From: Athripsodes cinereus
Lineage: Eukaryota > Arthropoda > Insecta > Trichoptera > Leptoceridae
Length of the DNA stretch: 64,000 nt
Assembly: GCA_947579605.1 (NCBI GenBank)
Contig: OX388314.1
Location: 1,860,001 to 1,924,000, forward strand
Direction: 5' to 3'
The first letter of the stretch is position 1; every line of letters starts with the position of its first letter. The notes beneath the pieces were generated by a model. That model was given only the letters and a program-made list of their open reading frames with translations. It was not told where the DNA came from and did not search any database. The position numbers and the translations under genes are program-made. Below are positions 12,046-23,790 of the stretch, piece by piece.

Positions 12046-12232
12046 GATAATTTTGAATTCGTAAAACATCACGTTTAAGACATTTAACATCTTCAGCTCA
12101 GCTATGACGTATTCCACCCATCCTGAATGTCTAAACTTTTATTGACACGAATAACATGACTTGCATGTTTATTACATAGAGTAAGTCTGCTGGCTACCTC
12201 ACTGGTGGGAAATGCAGTGATGTATGTATGTA
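12046..12232 (+). mobile_element. SINE family A copy with TATG tail
   Basis: It carries CCACCCATCCTGAATGTCTA, TGACTTGCATGTTTATTACA and GCTGGCTACCTCACTGGTGG and ends in GATGTATGTATGTATG. The microsatellite tail differs from the TAG tail of other copies. Between here and 13261 I see no supportable gene; a 72-codon open frame at 12944-13162 matches nothing known to me. Confidence 0.6.
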
Positions 12233-13261
12233 TGCTAACTTTATACCTGACTAGAATTATTCCTTAAAAATGTCAAGATATAAATCTTCGCTACAGTACC
12301 TATTCAGTAGGTGCACCACAGAAATTTTTATTTATTTTGATTTAACGAGGGATAACAAAGCGACTAAGTTTTTTTTTATTTGGTCAGAGTTAATTTTTCA
12401 CTTTCCCATTTAGATATAAGATAGACTATAGTGAGTATGTTGTTCCTATCTAGTGTCGCATACTTTTGACCATAAACAGCTCTCACGTTATTTGCCTTTA
12501 TCACGAATTATCGTCCTCTAGGAAATGCTTCTTCCCACTCCCCCTATTACAGTTGTATCCACGTGCTCTGAGCACTAGCTGTAGCCGAGCTACTAGTATC
12601 TACTTTGCTATATTATTATAACTTACTATTGTACGACAGGTTTTCGTTGCGATTTTATTTGTTACTATCGCTACATTACTACCGCCTTTCCACTCTGTGT
12701 GTCGTGCTTTTTGATTTATAGATCGTGAGACGCCCGCAGGGAAGGAATGTTGTGACACGGCGGTCTATTGTCTAATACTTACCACCAGTACCTACTCTTT
12801 ACTATTATTCTCAGCGGAATACTAACTAACACTTACTGAGCACAGTTATGCTTAAAGTTCCCAACATGTAACCACGTAACACCGAAAGGATTGTGGTATA
12901 AGTTAGTTAATATTATTACCATATCATTTTTTGGTGGCTTTGGTTGTTTTTTGCTTTAACATATATAATTTCTTCTTGGCATAGGAGTTCCGTGGAGTTT
13001 CTGGATTTTTTCTTGAGTCTGGAGTCTTGGGATTCATTTTTGCCCTTATCGGCGTGCTCTGCTGACTCTCATTGCGTTACTCGTGTTCGTCCTGTCTCTG
13101 TTGAAGGAGAATATGTTTGGGACAGATGTCTCTTGTGCCGGCGATCATCGGGCTTTAAATGACTCTATTTCGGCTTTTAGTTCACACGCTATTGTTTATT
13201 TTTATTTCATTTGACTGACTGTATTCTGATAAAAAAAGTTTTAGGTAAAGGCAGGCAGGCA

Positions 13262-13432
13262 ATTCATAGAACATCACGAATTTTTTTTTTACATCTTTAG
13301 TTCAGCGAAGAGGCATATCTCCCAACCTGAATGACTTAACTCTTATTGACATGGAGACGACTTTTGAATGTTTATTACACGTAGTTCTTCCGCTGGCTAC
13401 TTCACTTGTGGGAAATTCCGAGATAGTGTGAA
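13262..13432 (+). mobile_element. SINE family A copy
   Basis: A diverged copy with TTCAGCGAAGAGGCATATC, GACATGGAGACGACTTTTGA and GCTACTTCACTTGTGGGAA. Confidence 0.55.
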
Positions 13433-13636
13433 ATAAAATATTGTGATGGTTTAATGACTAGCGTTTTTCTTTGCTCATTTGTAATTGTATGTTTATTTTG
13501 ATATTCTATGATCTTCAGAGGGATAACAGTTTTGCTTGGAAGAGCGTATACATATATTGCCCTTACTTCTGAGATACGGGCATGGGAGCGAGTCTTCAAT
13601 GTCTTTTCTTTGTTTTTTTATTGTCTTATAATAATT

Positions 13637-13912
13637 GGCAGGTATTTGAAAAATAATACAAATGAGACATGAAATTTTAACATTTGCAAATCGGCAACCA
13701 TGTGGTTCCTCTTTACACATCGCATTGGCCAAAACCTGTAATGATTTGCGAAGTAACTTTAAAGAGAATAATAATAATAATATCATTCATTCTGGAAGTC
13801 TTCTTTCTTTATTAATGTCGAGAGAGCGTGCATGTTTCTTACATTATTTAATGTACTGACTATTCCGCTTGTCGGATACGGGGTGATGGTGTAGATTATT
13901 ATTATTACTGAC
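13637..13912 (+). mobile_element. Disrupted SINE family A copy
   Basis: The ends (GGCAGGTATTTGAAAAAT at the left; GCATGTTTCTTACATT and GGGGTGATGGTG with ATT repeats at the right) match family A, but about 150 bp between them do not. This suggests an insertion or replacement. Confidence 0.4.
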
Positions 13913-15794
13913 AAAGAGACGATTCTTACAGGGATCTTTACAGCTGAAGGTCAATGCGATCCCAGAAGAAAATCAACAACATCCAGACAACAACACAACA
14001 ATCACAACACATTCTCAATCTTCCTGACAAACTCCGCATACGTCACGCCAAATATATCAATGTGTCTAGCCAGACGGTTAAATATTTGAATAGCCCTTCC
14101 TATTGGCGACTTTGCCAATATGTTTGTTCTACTTTGAGGCTGATAAAAAAAATCGTGATGCCGAGAACGTCCATATGCATCGGGAACATATATGTTAAAA
14201 TTTTCCAGTATTGTTGGATTAAATAGATAGATAGATGGAGGTGTGCCCTAATATTAATTAGCTATTCAAAACTATTAAATAATTGCAAGTTGTTCTCATT
14301 GCAATCTGCATAATGTATGTAAACACGCGATGTTTTGTCTATTACTCGCTAATGTTGTACCTATGTCTTGCGCTGTGTATCAAGATAGGTAATTTACTAG
14401 TATGAACGTTAAATAATGGGTGGTGTTTGATTCAGCTACTTAATTTGTAGTTTCTAATGGTAATCTTGTAATAGAACATTTTAATGTTACTGTTGCACCC
14501 ACAGAGAAAGTGGCTTTTACTCCGTAACTAAAGGGAGAGATCCATTAGCTACCCGACGAATTCGTAGGTTGTTGGTTCGTTAGTTTTTTTCTTGTCGTTC
14601 GTACATTTTCAGCCCAGCCAGTGTTTCAGCATTTGTGGTTGCTGGTAGAATCATTAGTTCGTAAGCTCGCTAACTGGTCCACTGATGTACTACACAGGCA
14701 TAATTTTTTACAGTTTTGTTTTTCCTATCAGTTTTAGGTTGTCGAATACGGATAATGAATGACCTTGCTATTTTCATATTTTTTTTCTTTTCTATCACCC
14801 TTCTTTCAGAAGAACAACATGGAAAAATTCCTATTTCATTTAGAGTGATTCCGAGCCAATCTCGTCATTTCTTCCTATATTCGTTGCTATAAGAAAGGTA
14901 TATTTTAAAATTTGTCATCAATAAAGAAGGATATTCATAAATGTCGCGTTGGCTCGCTTGCGATCTAACGATATTATGAACAGTCAATCTGTCACTCGAA
15001 CAAAACGGTCTTGTAATAACAGCCACACTCCGTTGCTGGACTTGTTGTATTGTAATTAGCCACACATTGTTTTAATAAGCGGCTGATGGCTAATCATAAT
15101 ATGTATAATGTGTTATTATGGCAAATTAATTAATGCTTCAATTAATAAAAACTACATGTGATTTAAGTTTGGCCGTATATAACAGCTAATGTAATTCTGC
15201 ACACATTATCATCTATTATCTATTTAGAGACATGTCAAGAGTGACTTTGAATATAATATTGACGTGAAACTCTTTGATAACTAAAACGTAATGTTTATTT
15301 GAGTTAGTTGGTAGCTTGATAGTATATATAATGAGTTACAATCCATTGGATTGGTCTGCAACGAGTTTGGTTTTTCTTCTCCATTCGTCTCTATTCTCAG
15401 CCAGTCTTTTCAGCTCTACGTTATAGTACTAATTTCAATATTCAGAGTGGCTAATTTGTGGTTTAACTTCTATCGACAAGTTGGTCGATTTTAATTATGA
15501 GATAATGTTTAGCTTTATTTTTTTTTTAATTTTAAACTTGTATTAATTTTTTGTGAAGTGTTTGTTATAATATCCACGTTTTTTTTTTAAATTTATTCAA
15601 TTTGATTTGCTCTCATATTATAACTGCTAGCTTGAGCGTAACATTTCATTAGGATTTATGTAAAAAAAAAACAAAAATAGTAAAACGCGTCGATTAGTGG
15701 ATATCAAATGATCACATATTATTAGTATTTTTCGTAAATTTTTAAAACCTGCATTGGTACCTACCTAACCGACAGCCCGAATGTCCTGCTTTCA
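13913..15794. other. Unassigned AT-rich DNA
   Basis: No coding region, RNA gene or complete mobile element could be supported here. Short open frames match no family I recognise. Confidence 0.4.
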
Positions 15795-16810
15795 CACAAA
15801 CTGTTCCTATGACAACGACGTCGACATCATGTCGTGCGAAGTTGTGACTAGAGGGTATCTTTTCCCGGATTATTTTTGTTCCCGGGAAACGGGAAATTTT
15901 AAAATGAATTTCCCGGGATTCCCGGGAATCCCGGGAAATTCGTTATTATATTTATAAATATTCAATTTTCAACAAATTTGGTATAAAAACTCTCATAACT
16001 TGTTGACCCTTGCAAACATTTTGATTTGATAAAAAAAAATCAAATTTTTGTTACCAATATAAGTAATTTGCTTAAAAAAAACTAAATAGCTGACTGACGA
16101 GATTTATTTAGGTACTCTATGTTATATCAAAATAAAAATTGTTACAAAATATATAAACTTTTAATTTTTGATCATCCTATCAAGCAAAAAAATGTTATGG
16201 ATTTTGGCAAAGCTTTTTAAAGATTTTTGACTTTAAAAAATGAGAAATTTCGACAAAAAAAGATTTTTTATATCGGTTAATATCCATGAATAAAACAAAA
16301 AAAATGACAGTTGGCTGCACTAATATTTTTAAGAACTAGGTATCTAATTTTCGAAATATGTAAAAAAAAAAACATGAAAAATTGTAGGATTCTTATACAT
16401 TGTCGGCCAAACACACCTCCGATTTGGAATTATATTTAGAATAATTATGCTTCTTTCAAACGAATACATTGAAGCTATAATTAAGTTTTTTTTTTAAAGT
16501 ATAACACTTATATTGGTAATTAATATTATTTTTCATATTTTCATATGAAAATATTCGTCAGCTTCTACAAGTTTATCACGACTATTACAGTTAACTAAAC
16601 AAAGATTTCGGTATCGGTATGGCAATCTGCATGACTAATAATTTGTATTTTTTCCCGGGAAAGGATTCGTTTTTTTCCCGGGAAACGGGAAATAAAAATT
16701 AGAGTAACCCTCTAGTTGTGACTCAATTGGCGCACAGACGCTCTGAATGGAGGAGGCTTCTTTCTGCCCTGTGCTTCTGAAAGAATCGCTGAAGGGCGAA
16801 GAAAGTAAGT
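15795..16810 (+). pseudogene. LINE C-terminal fragment split by a hAT element
   Basis: The two halves (15795-15848 and 16723-16776) read through as MSCEVVT, then QLAHRRSEWRRLLSALCF and a stop, once one copy of the 8-bp duplication is ignored. A related copy at 46295-46470 reads EVTRLA, KRSEWRRLVSVLYSLEER. The RSEWRxLV pattern is common at LINE C-termini. It is a short dead fragment that served as the hAT target. Confidence 0.6.
15849..16714. mobile_element. Non-autonomous hAT element 1
   Basis: The 866-bp element is bounded by TAGAGGGTATC and, reading inward from the other end, TAGAGGGTTAC. It is flanked by a perfect 8-bp duplication, GTTGTGAC (15841-15848 and 16715-16722). An 8-bp target duplication with a TAG-starting inverted repeat is diagnostic of hAT. 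Multiple CCCGGGAAA and TTTCCCGGG blocks lie just inside both ends. There is no transposase frame. Confidence 0.85.
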
Positions 16811-17419
16811 GCTTAGTAACTAAAGATTAGAAGAAAATATCTAAAATTAATAAAACTCCCAAGTGTTTTTTATGTAGTCGGCCAGAGTTTGTGCGAATTA
16901 GTGTGTTTTTAATATTTTTGTTGCAGTTACATAACAAATAGGTACATATTATTTAAATATATTTCCGTCGTATTGTCAGATTTACCTGTGCAGATAAAAA
17001 TAGATCAGCTGGTACTTGCTGCAATGGCATGTACGTAATAAATTTATTGTTATAGTTATTTTTATTTTTAGGTATGTATATCTTTTGTCTTCGTGTGACG
17101 TACACCGTACACGTATATTATTCTTATAACAAGATCAAACAATGCTTTCCTCACTTTGTACTATTGTACAAATACACAGGCCCCGAGCTAGATTTAAAGA
17201 TACCCTGGGCAAAATGATCTACTGGCGACCATTTTTACACTAATATTGTTTTGTAAACATAACATATTATTATGTTTCAGTTTTGGGAATTTCACATGCA
17301 CACAAAATTTCAACCCCCGCTTCGACGTCAGATTTTCGATTTGGAATACGAATTATAAATATTTCATGGAATTTTACAAATTTGCTGGAGGACGATTGGT
17401 CATCTTACATTAATTCGTT

Positions 17420-17530
17420 CATGTCATCAAGGCATCTCCCACAAGTGGGGTAGCCAGCGGAATTATTGCATGAAAGAAACATATAATGTCATCCTCCCTG
17501 TGCCAGTACATTTTAAGACATTTATTTATT
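17420..17530 (-). mobile_element. SINE family A copy, truncated
   Basis: The minus orientation is shown by CATCTCCCACAAGTGGGGTA and GTCATCCTCCCTGTGCCAGT. The interval from 16811 to 17419 holds no recognised gene. Confidence 0.5.
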
Positions 17531-17640
17531 TATTAATTTAAACACAACAGCACATAATACATAAGTAACTTAAATCATAGAATCAAAAAAACTAAGGCCA
17601 TAGATTAGGATGTAGATGTTTCTAACCTTACATAGCTTTT
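17525..17640 (-). mobile_element. LINE 3' tail, minus orientation
   Basis: TTTATTTATTTATTAATTTA followed by an A-rich, tail-like sequence is the reverse complement of a retrotransposon 3' end. Coding capacity is absent. The stretch 17640-18304 has nothing supportable. Confidence 0.35.
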
Positions 17641-18304
17641 CTTAAATTGTACGCCTCCTGAAATTAAGCGCCCTGGGCATATGCCCTGTCTGCCCGTTTA
17701 TAGCCCGTAGCTTGAATACATACATAATAGTCTTTGTGCATCGCTAATAATTTGTTAGTAGTGCTTTCTTTGAGCGCCACCGACGCTATGTTTGACACTC
17801 ATCTTACAAAGACACTATAAACGATGTGCAGTGTTGTAGAAATGTAGAAAATACTACAATGACACTTTCACACCAGGCAACATGAGTCGGATACTAGTCG
17901 GAAACAAATCTATTCTGTCTAATATAACATCTTCATATCTAATTCTTCGTAAGTTTGCAGTTCGAATTACCATGAACTGATTCAATTAAAATTTATCAAA
18001 TATTATTCTGATTTGAGTCAAATTGTGATTGTATATCATGCAATAAAACAGTTCCTATCTTCGTGATTAGCTAAAAAGAAAATGGACTGATTTTTGCGTA
18101 GTATATTACTTGAAGGCGTTAATTTTCTTTTTGTACAATATGCACTTGTAATTCTTTCTTCAACGCAAATCTTCACTTTCATAAAGTTGACGTCGTGACG
18201 TGTACTCGTATTTTTAAATTTTTATTCGAAATAAATATGGCGTCAAACAGCTGGTAATAATAGACAACATCAGCAACTTTTTGTAATTATAGACAATGTT
18301 GATT

Positions 18305-18562
18305 AATTGTGTGGTTTGGGATCGAAAGTGGATAAATCCAAAAATGGTTTATTTTTAACTAAATATGTAGAAATATTCTTTGCATCAAGTTCTATAAAAT
18401 CGCATTTTCCAAAACAGTTGAATCCTGTAAAACGTACATGAAAAATTCCAGAGAAATCAGAAGTTTGTATTGAAAAATTAAGTAAAAAATCAGTTAGTTT
18501 TAGGGCTCTACTGACATTTTAAATATATAATATGTCTGATTTCGATCCCGAACCACTCAATT
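18305..18562. mobile_element. MITE with about 24-bp inverted ends
   Basis: The left end AATTGTGTGGTTTGGGATCG mirrors the right end CGATCCCGAACCACTCAATT with two mismatches. The element is about 258 bp with no coding capacity. I could not define a target duplication, so the superfamily is open. Confidence 0.5.
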
Positions 18563-21038
18563 GTCAATGGAAAATAAACAGTATGCACTTATTAGTTAAA
18601 ATACGCCCATAAGAGCAAGATTTGTCATTTATGCTGATTTTGTTTCGGAGTGTTTTTTTTTGTTTTGTCTGATACCATTTGGCTGTGCTGGTTTCCTGGA
18701 GTGAAAACGATACGTAAGAATTGTGCATCGAGTAAGTAAATAGTGCACATATGATAATATTACGTTGTATTCACATTGACTATCTAAATAACATACTACA
18801 AACGCTACATATTATAGTAAAATATTAAGAGACATGAACACACATATTATGTGATATTATTATGTCTTGTATGAAGGAGTGTGATGTGATATCTTTTACC
18901 TACAAAAGTTCAGCGAAGCCTAACCGATATAATATTAGATTGTAATATAATATTATTGTGTTGTGCAACACCTGAGATTTTATGCATAAGTTTATGTGAT
19001 CGGATTAATAATAGTCTGTACCAAGTACCAATTATTTTCATGTTTAAATTTGTTTAGTTCAACTTAGAATGTAGGGACGTAGTTCCTAAGTTGATCACAA
19101 ACTAATTTAAATAGTTTTTGCTTAAAATCTTTTGCTTCTTTTTCAAATACAAAATTTCTTCATAGCCGGTTTTTCAAGTTCTCAGAGTTCAGATCAGATC
19201 AAAGAAGATCCCAAAATTCTGAGGATCGTGTTGTGATTAATTAGCCTTATGTTATCTATCATCTGTCTCCATCTATTGTTGCGGGGCCCCAGGCGAATCA
19301 AGTTATGCAATTTGCGGGGCCCCAGAAGATACACACTTATTATGTGAACACTTATAGGAGTAAAGAGTATGAAAATACCAATCCCCACATAAATATTTGA
19401 GTCGGTTCGTATGTGCGTATGTCCTTTATGGACTCTGAAATAAGGAAAGACAGAAGTAAAATAATACACTCTATACGAGGTCTCATCTCCTGGGCACGTT
19501 CAAGGCTAAAAACATTTAAAATATCTTATGTATTGATAAAGAAATTATAATAATAAAATTTGTATGGAAAAATCTATGAAAGTTTTTGTAAGTAGCAATA
19601 TTCATGGTCGAACATTTTTCAGTGCACTGAATTAATTTCACAATGGATGTAACGAGAAATACATCAGTACTGAAACTAGACATTTGGGGATTATTTTGGT
19701 TATAAATTATTGTGTTTGGTTATGATAAAAACTCCTGAATTATGCGAGTTAAAATTGCATATTTTTGACATCTTGGGCTAATTTCATAATGGCCGACATG
19801 ACAAACACAGAATGCACACAAATATATATTTTAGTTGGTGCAAATTGTTTGTTTGATTGTGATATGTATGTTCTCTATAGTCTCTACGATAATAGATGTC
19901 ATGCAGTTTGTTAAATATCTTAATTAACAAGAATAATAAAATTTAAAAGAAATTGTTAACTTTGAAGAATTTATGACAAGAAAGTTAAAAGTATTAAGAA
20001 GCATGATATTTTCAATCTCTTCTAAAATCATAATAATAATAACACTGGCAATCGACACATAAACATAATAATACATTTGTAACATATTTTTTTTTCATTT
20101 TTAGTGAAGCTGTATATTGCTTTCAGTGTTCTTTTGTCGAAGTATGATAAATATAAGATAGAAAAAAAACATACAAATCTATAACAATGCTCTTTGTATG
20201 TGTTCTTATTTTATTGCTGAATATTCTGGGTGTATTTTTATACTAAAATTAGATCATCTGTAATACCAAAACATGGGAAACTCATTAATATATAAAGCCG
20301 TGAAATGAATCCTTTTCAATTATATGAGATTTTATCATCTTACTTATATACTTACTCATAGATAAGATTTCTGAAGCACAAATAATAATGTGACAATATT
20401 GAAGGTAGGTAGGTTCTTGACATTATATGTTTTAGACTTTCTATAATCTTTCCATAATGTATTCTTTAATTTGCTTAATTAAGAATTTTTTAATTTCTCA
20501 AACATATGTCTCTGAAAACATATGAAAATATCTAAAAAGAAAGTGAATTATTATAAAAATACATGCTATAATATTCCATTTTTAGGTTACATACATAAAT
20601 AATATTTTCATCATGGCATTTCTGTACATTATTAGTTTCCAAACAAAATCAATGACCACAACATAGGCATTATTATTATCGTTGAATATTTTTGTGTTAC
20701 ACGGATTTTCAGTTAAATTTATCACTATTATTTTAATTTCAAATTTAGAATGCATCGCCATATATCAATAAATTATCTGTCATGTTATTATGTCAATGTC
20801 AAATTGTAATTTAGATAGATGTTGCCAGAATAATGACGTCGGTGCGATATTTTAATACCGATAACGGTTTTTATAATACCCGCTACTTTCAGGATCATTA
20901 TAATAGTTGTGTGGATTCTGCAAAATCAAGAACTGTTGATCTTTATTACGAGTTTGATAAATGTCGCACAAACATGAACAGATGGGGAATATTCTTAAAT
21001 TTCCAAGTAGAAATTCAATATTATGGACCGATTGTTTC
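18563..21038. other. Unassigned AT-rich DNA
   Basis: No gene can be supported. A pair of GCGGGGCCCCAG blocks occurs at about 19280 and 19315. A 77-codon open frame at 20833-21066 has a balanced composition but no recognised domain, and its 3' end runs into a MITE. Confidence 0.35.
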
Positions 21039-21426
21039 TAAAGGGTCGTTCACATTTGTTCACTGATCACTCCGGATGATCCTCCAAGGTGAATAGGTGT
21101 GAACGGGCGTTTCATCAGAGAAATTACCACTCATCATAATTTTGATGAAAGGTCCATTCACTGAAATGACCATAAACAAGTTTTATCTTCTTATTTGTTT
21201 TATTCTCTATGAATTTGTATTGAATATCAGAATCACGTAAAAAATTATTATGCAGTCGAGAGCTACATTAATTTATTTTAAATGTTATTTTTCATTCTTG
21301 ATTTTGATTAATTATTTTTGTACGAAAATACGTCAAACTACATACAACATGACTGAGAGTGTTGACATGGCAGTGAAAGCATAGGATGAACAAGTGTGAA
21401 CAGACGTGTTCACTTTCGATGAAAAA
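21039..21426. mobile_element. Truncated PIF/Harbinger-like MITE
   Basis: It begins AAAGGGTCGTTCACATTTGT and shares the internal sequence of the intact copy at 26177-26653 in the opposite orientation. Shared blocks include TGATCACTCCGGATGATCCT, GTGAACGGGCGTTTCATC and GACGTGTTCACTTTCGATGA. The last 70 bp or so, which hold the second terminus, are missing here. Confidence 0.65.
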
Positions 21427-22249
21427 TATTAGGTTTTGACATTATTGTAAGTATGGACTTTAGAGTACAAAGTTTAAAGTTTTTACATAATAGATAAATA
21501 AAATTTGTTAATCCAGTGGATAGCTACCCACCAGTCTTAAATGTTGGCTACACTGAAATCGCATGTTTTGTCTACGGTTTTAGCTTGATCTTCGTTTCGT
21601 GCCACTTTAGCGTTTATTTCGTGATAAATATTTTTTATTATTTGCAAATCAAAAGATGTTAAAATAATAAAATAATAAATTTGTATAATTGTAAAAATAT
21701 GCTTCCAGGTAAAGAAAAAAATATTGAACTCTTTGTTAAATCTATTTTAACATATATTAGGAAATACTTTGCGTGAAAACAACAATCATAGCTCGAAAAA
21801 TAACATTAGGATTTTACTTTTGTTGTATTTCAGTTCAAAATTCCCTTTTAAGTAATTTTTTTAGTTTATTAATACATCTACTACATTTTTAATACATTTT
21901 AAAACAAAATATTATACATTTTTGAAGTTGATAAAATATGCATATTTTTTATTTATTTTATTGTAACATATAATCTGATAATGCCATCTACCGTATTTAG
22001 CTAAAAGTATTACGTGAATTGATTCTACGAAAACAAAGATGGCGGTTATGTCATCTTTCTTTCAAAGTAATCACCGCGTTATTTGTAGAATTCTTTGAGA
22101 TAGTTGAAACAATGATTTAACAGCATAAAATTCTACGATAAGCATCCACACTTCTAAGCAAGTGAAAATAAAATGTCGGTATGTACCTGATTAGGGTTTC
22201 GGTACCTTTTTACCATAATATGGGGATTTGGTTTGTAAAACTTCATGTT

Positions 22250-22280
22250 TTAACATGGGGGAGGGGGGGGGGTTTAAACA
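22250..22280 (+). repeat. G-rich tract
   Basis: A purine run at about 22258-22272 is dominated by G (GGGGGAGGGGGGGGGG). It could form a quadruplex or simply be a slippage tract. The interval 21427-22249 shows no gene. Confidence 0.5.
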
Positions 22281-22329
22281 TTTTTACGTAAGTACCGTCA
22301 TATTTTTAGTTAAACGTGTCGTGTGCCAA

Positions 22330-22665
22330 ATTTCCAGTTTTTACAACGAGATGCGATTTTCAACACTTTTTCCCATATACTTAGGTACCTTCCTATTTTT
22401 TACTTAAATATGGGATGTCTAACTTAACAATTTTTCATCGGGAAGAGGTTTTCAGTACTTTTTTCGATGTAGGAATCAAATATGGGCATGTGGAGTATCT
22501 AACATCAAGATTTTTTATTGCAAAGAGGTATTTAGCACTTTTTCTATGTAGGTACCTTTCTATTTTTTTTTCCATTGAGTTTATGATGTTTTATCTCATG
22601 CATATGCACTGTTTCTTTTTTCATGTCTGTATATAAACCCGAGCGATGCCGGGTAATTAAAGCTA
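22330..22665 (+). mobile_element. Tandem repeats ending in a Helitron-like 3' terminus
   Basis: Imperfect units of about 100 bp recur, containing CTATGTAGGTACCT, ACTTAAATATGGG and GATTTTTTATTG. Downstream (22637-22665) the sequence reads ACCCGAGCGATGCCGGGT, an ACCCG/CGGGT hairpin, then AATTAAAGCTAG followed by T. A short hairpin a few bases before CTRR next to T is the Helitron 3' signature. No Rep/helicase is present, and the 5' end (TC after A) was not found. Confidence 0.4.
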
Positions 22666-23304
22666 GTAAGAAATAAAGAGATAATAAAATAAATTAGGGT
22701 TAGTTGGAAGATATTCTTTCAGCGATAGGTAACTCGCTCATTGCGCAATATAATTTTCAAATTTAAATCTAAATTTGATCTCGCGTAGTCCTCGGAAAAT
22801 GGGTATTTCACTCTCTTCTCTTAGTTTTTGTGGGATATTTAGAGTTACTTTATAAGATCCCCACGACGCGGTTTGGCCGGCTAGCTAAAAAAAAATGTTT
22901 GCAAGTGCGGATAAATATTCTTTGACACCTGAGGTATCCGGGTGTGTGGTGGATTCTTTCAATCTTCTTCCCCATCACTGCACCAATCATCACCAGTTTC
23001 CTTATCCTCATTTTTTTAGAGTAATCACACAGTGGGATTCCTATAAGTTATCAGAATAGAGATGATATTGTGTTTTCAAGTTTGATGATACCGAGTTGAT
23101 AGACCGAGTTTTCCATTCGTTTTAGGTTTTCTATCTGCGAGAAGTAACCTACTAAAAGTTTATTCACAAAATGACATAAATGACTACAAATTGTCCTCGT
23201 TTTATATACCGAGTTATTGGGTGTTTACAGAACTAACTGTGAAATATGTAGTATTTTCCTTCTGAAATATTCATGAACTAAACTACACATTACTGTTTAT
23301 TTAA

Positions 23305-23546
23305 CCCTTTGCATTCCGATAGCGACAATATGTCGTCAAGGTACATTCCTTTAAAATAAACGATTTGTCTTTAATTTTCTCGAATAAATTAATTTAAACA
23401 TTTATCTGTTTTATTTACAATATTCATGATACCTTTTCCCATTATTTTTTAGATTTTTTTTCTAAAATCTGTTATTTTTGTATAAATTTGCATGAAAACA
23501 CGCTGGAGTTGCTGGTATGTCATAAAAAAATCTGAAGTGCAAGGGG
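23305..23546. mobile_element. piggyBac-type MITE
   Basis: The 242-bp element is flanked by TTAA (23301-23304 and 23547-23550), with ends CCCTTTGCA and TGCAAGGGG. This is the classic short TTAA-inserting piggyBac derivative, non-coding. The interval 22666-23300 before it contains no gene. Confidence 0.8.
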
Positions 23547-23614
23547 TTAATATAAGTAAGGAAATCGGGTCAGTTGATTACCAAGAATTTGTCAAGTGAA
23601 ATATCTCATCAACT

Positions 23615-23790
23615 TTATATTATCATTTATTTATTCATTTACATGGTACACTACAGATGAAAGACATAATAAATTATTATCTACCGGGATTTGTACTATG
23701 TGGAGTGGAAACAACAAACTCACAACAATATACAATACATAGTACAATAGTTGTATTATTATTGGCGCAGTGTCTTTGTAGTGTGCTGTG
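23615..23790 (-). mobile_element. 5'-truncated copy of the composite's LINE (3' tail)
   Basis: TTTATTTATTCATTTACATG, then GGTACACTACAGATGAAAGA, is the reverse complement of the 3' end of the LINE found in the composites (compare 26045-26085 and 40455-40495). This independent copy marks where the LINE's own 3' end lies. Confidence 0.65.

Noticed and set aside
12944..13162. 72-codon open frame starting MFFALTYIISSW
   Set aside because: No recognisable domain. The antisense frame looks at least as protein-like, and no splice structure was found.
17160..17710. Possible further hAT-like element between CAGGCCCCGAGCTAG and GCCCGTTTATAGCCCG
   Set aside because: The terminal match is weak, no 8-bp duplication was found, and a SINE and a LINE tail lie between the two points.
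20833..21066. 77-codon open frame with plausible composition
   Set aside because: Its 3' end runs into a Harbinger-like MITE and no family is recognised; not enough to call a gene.
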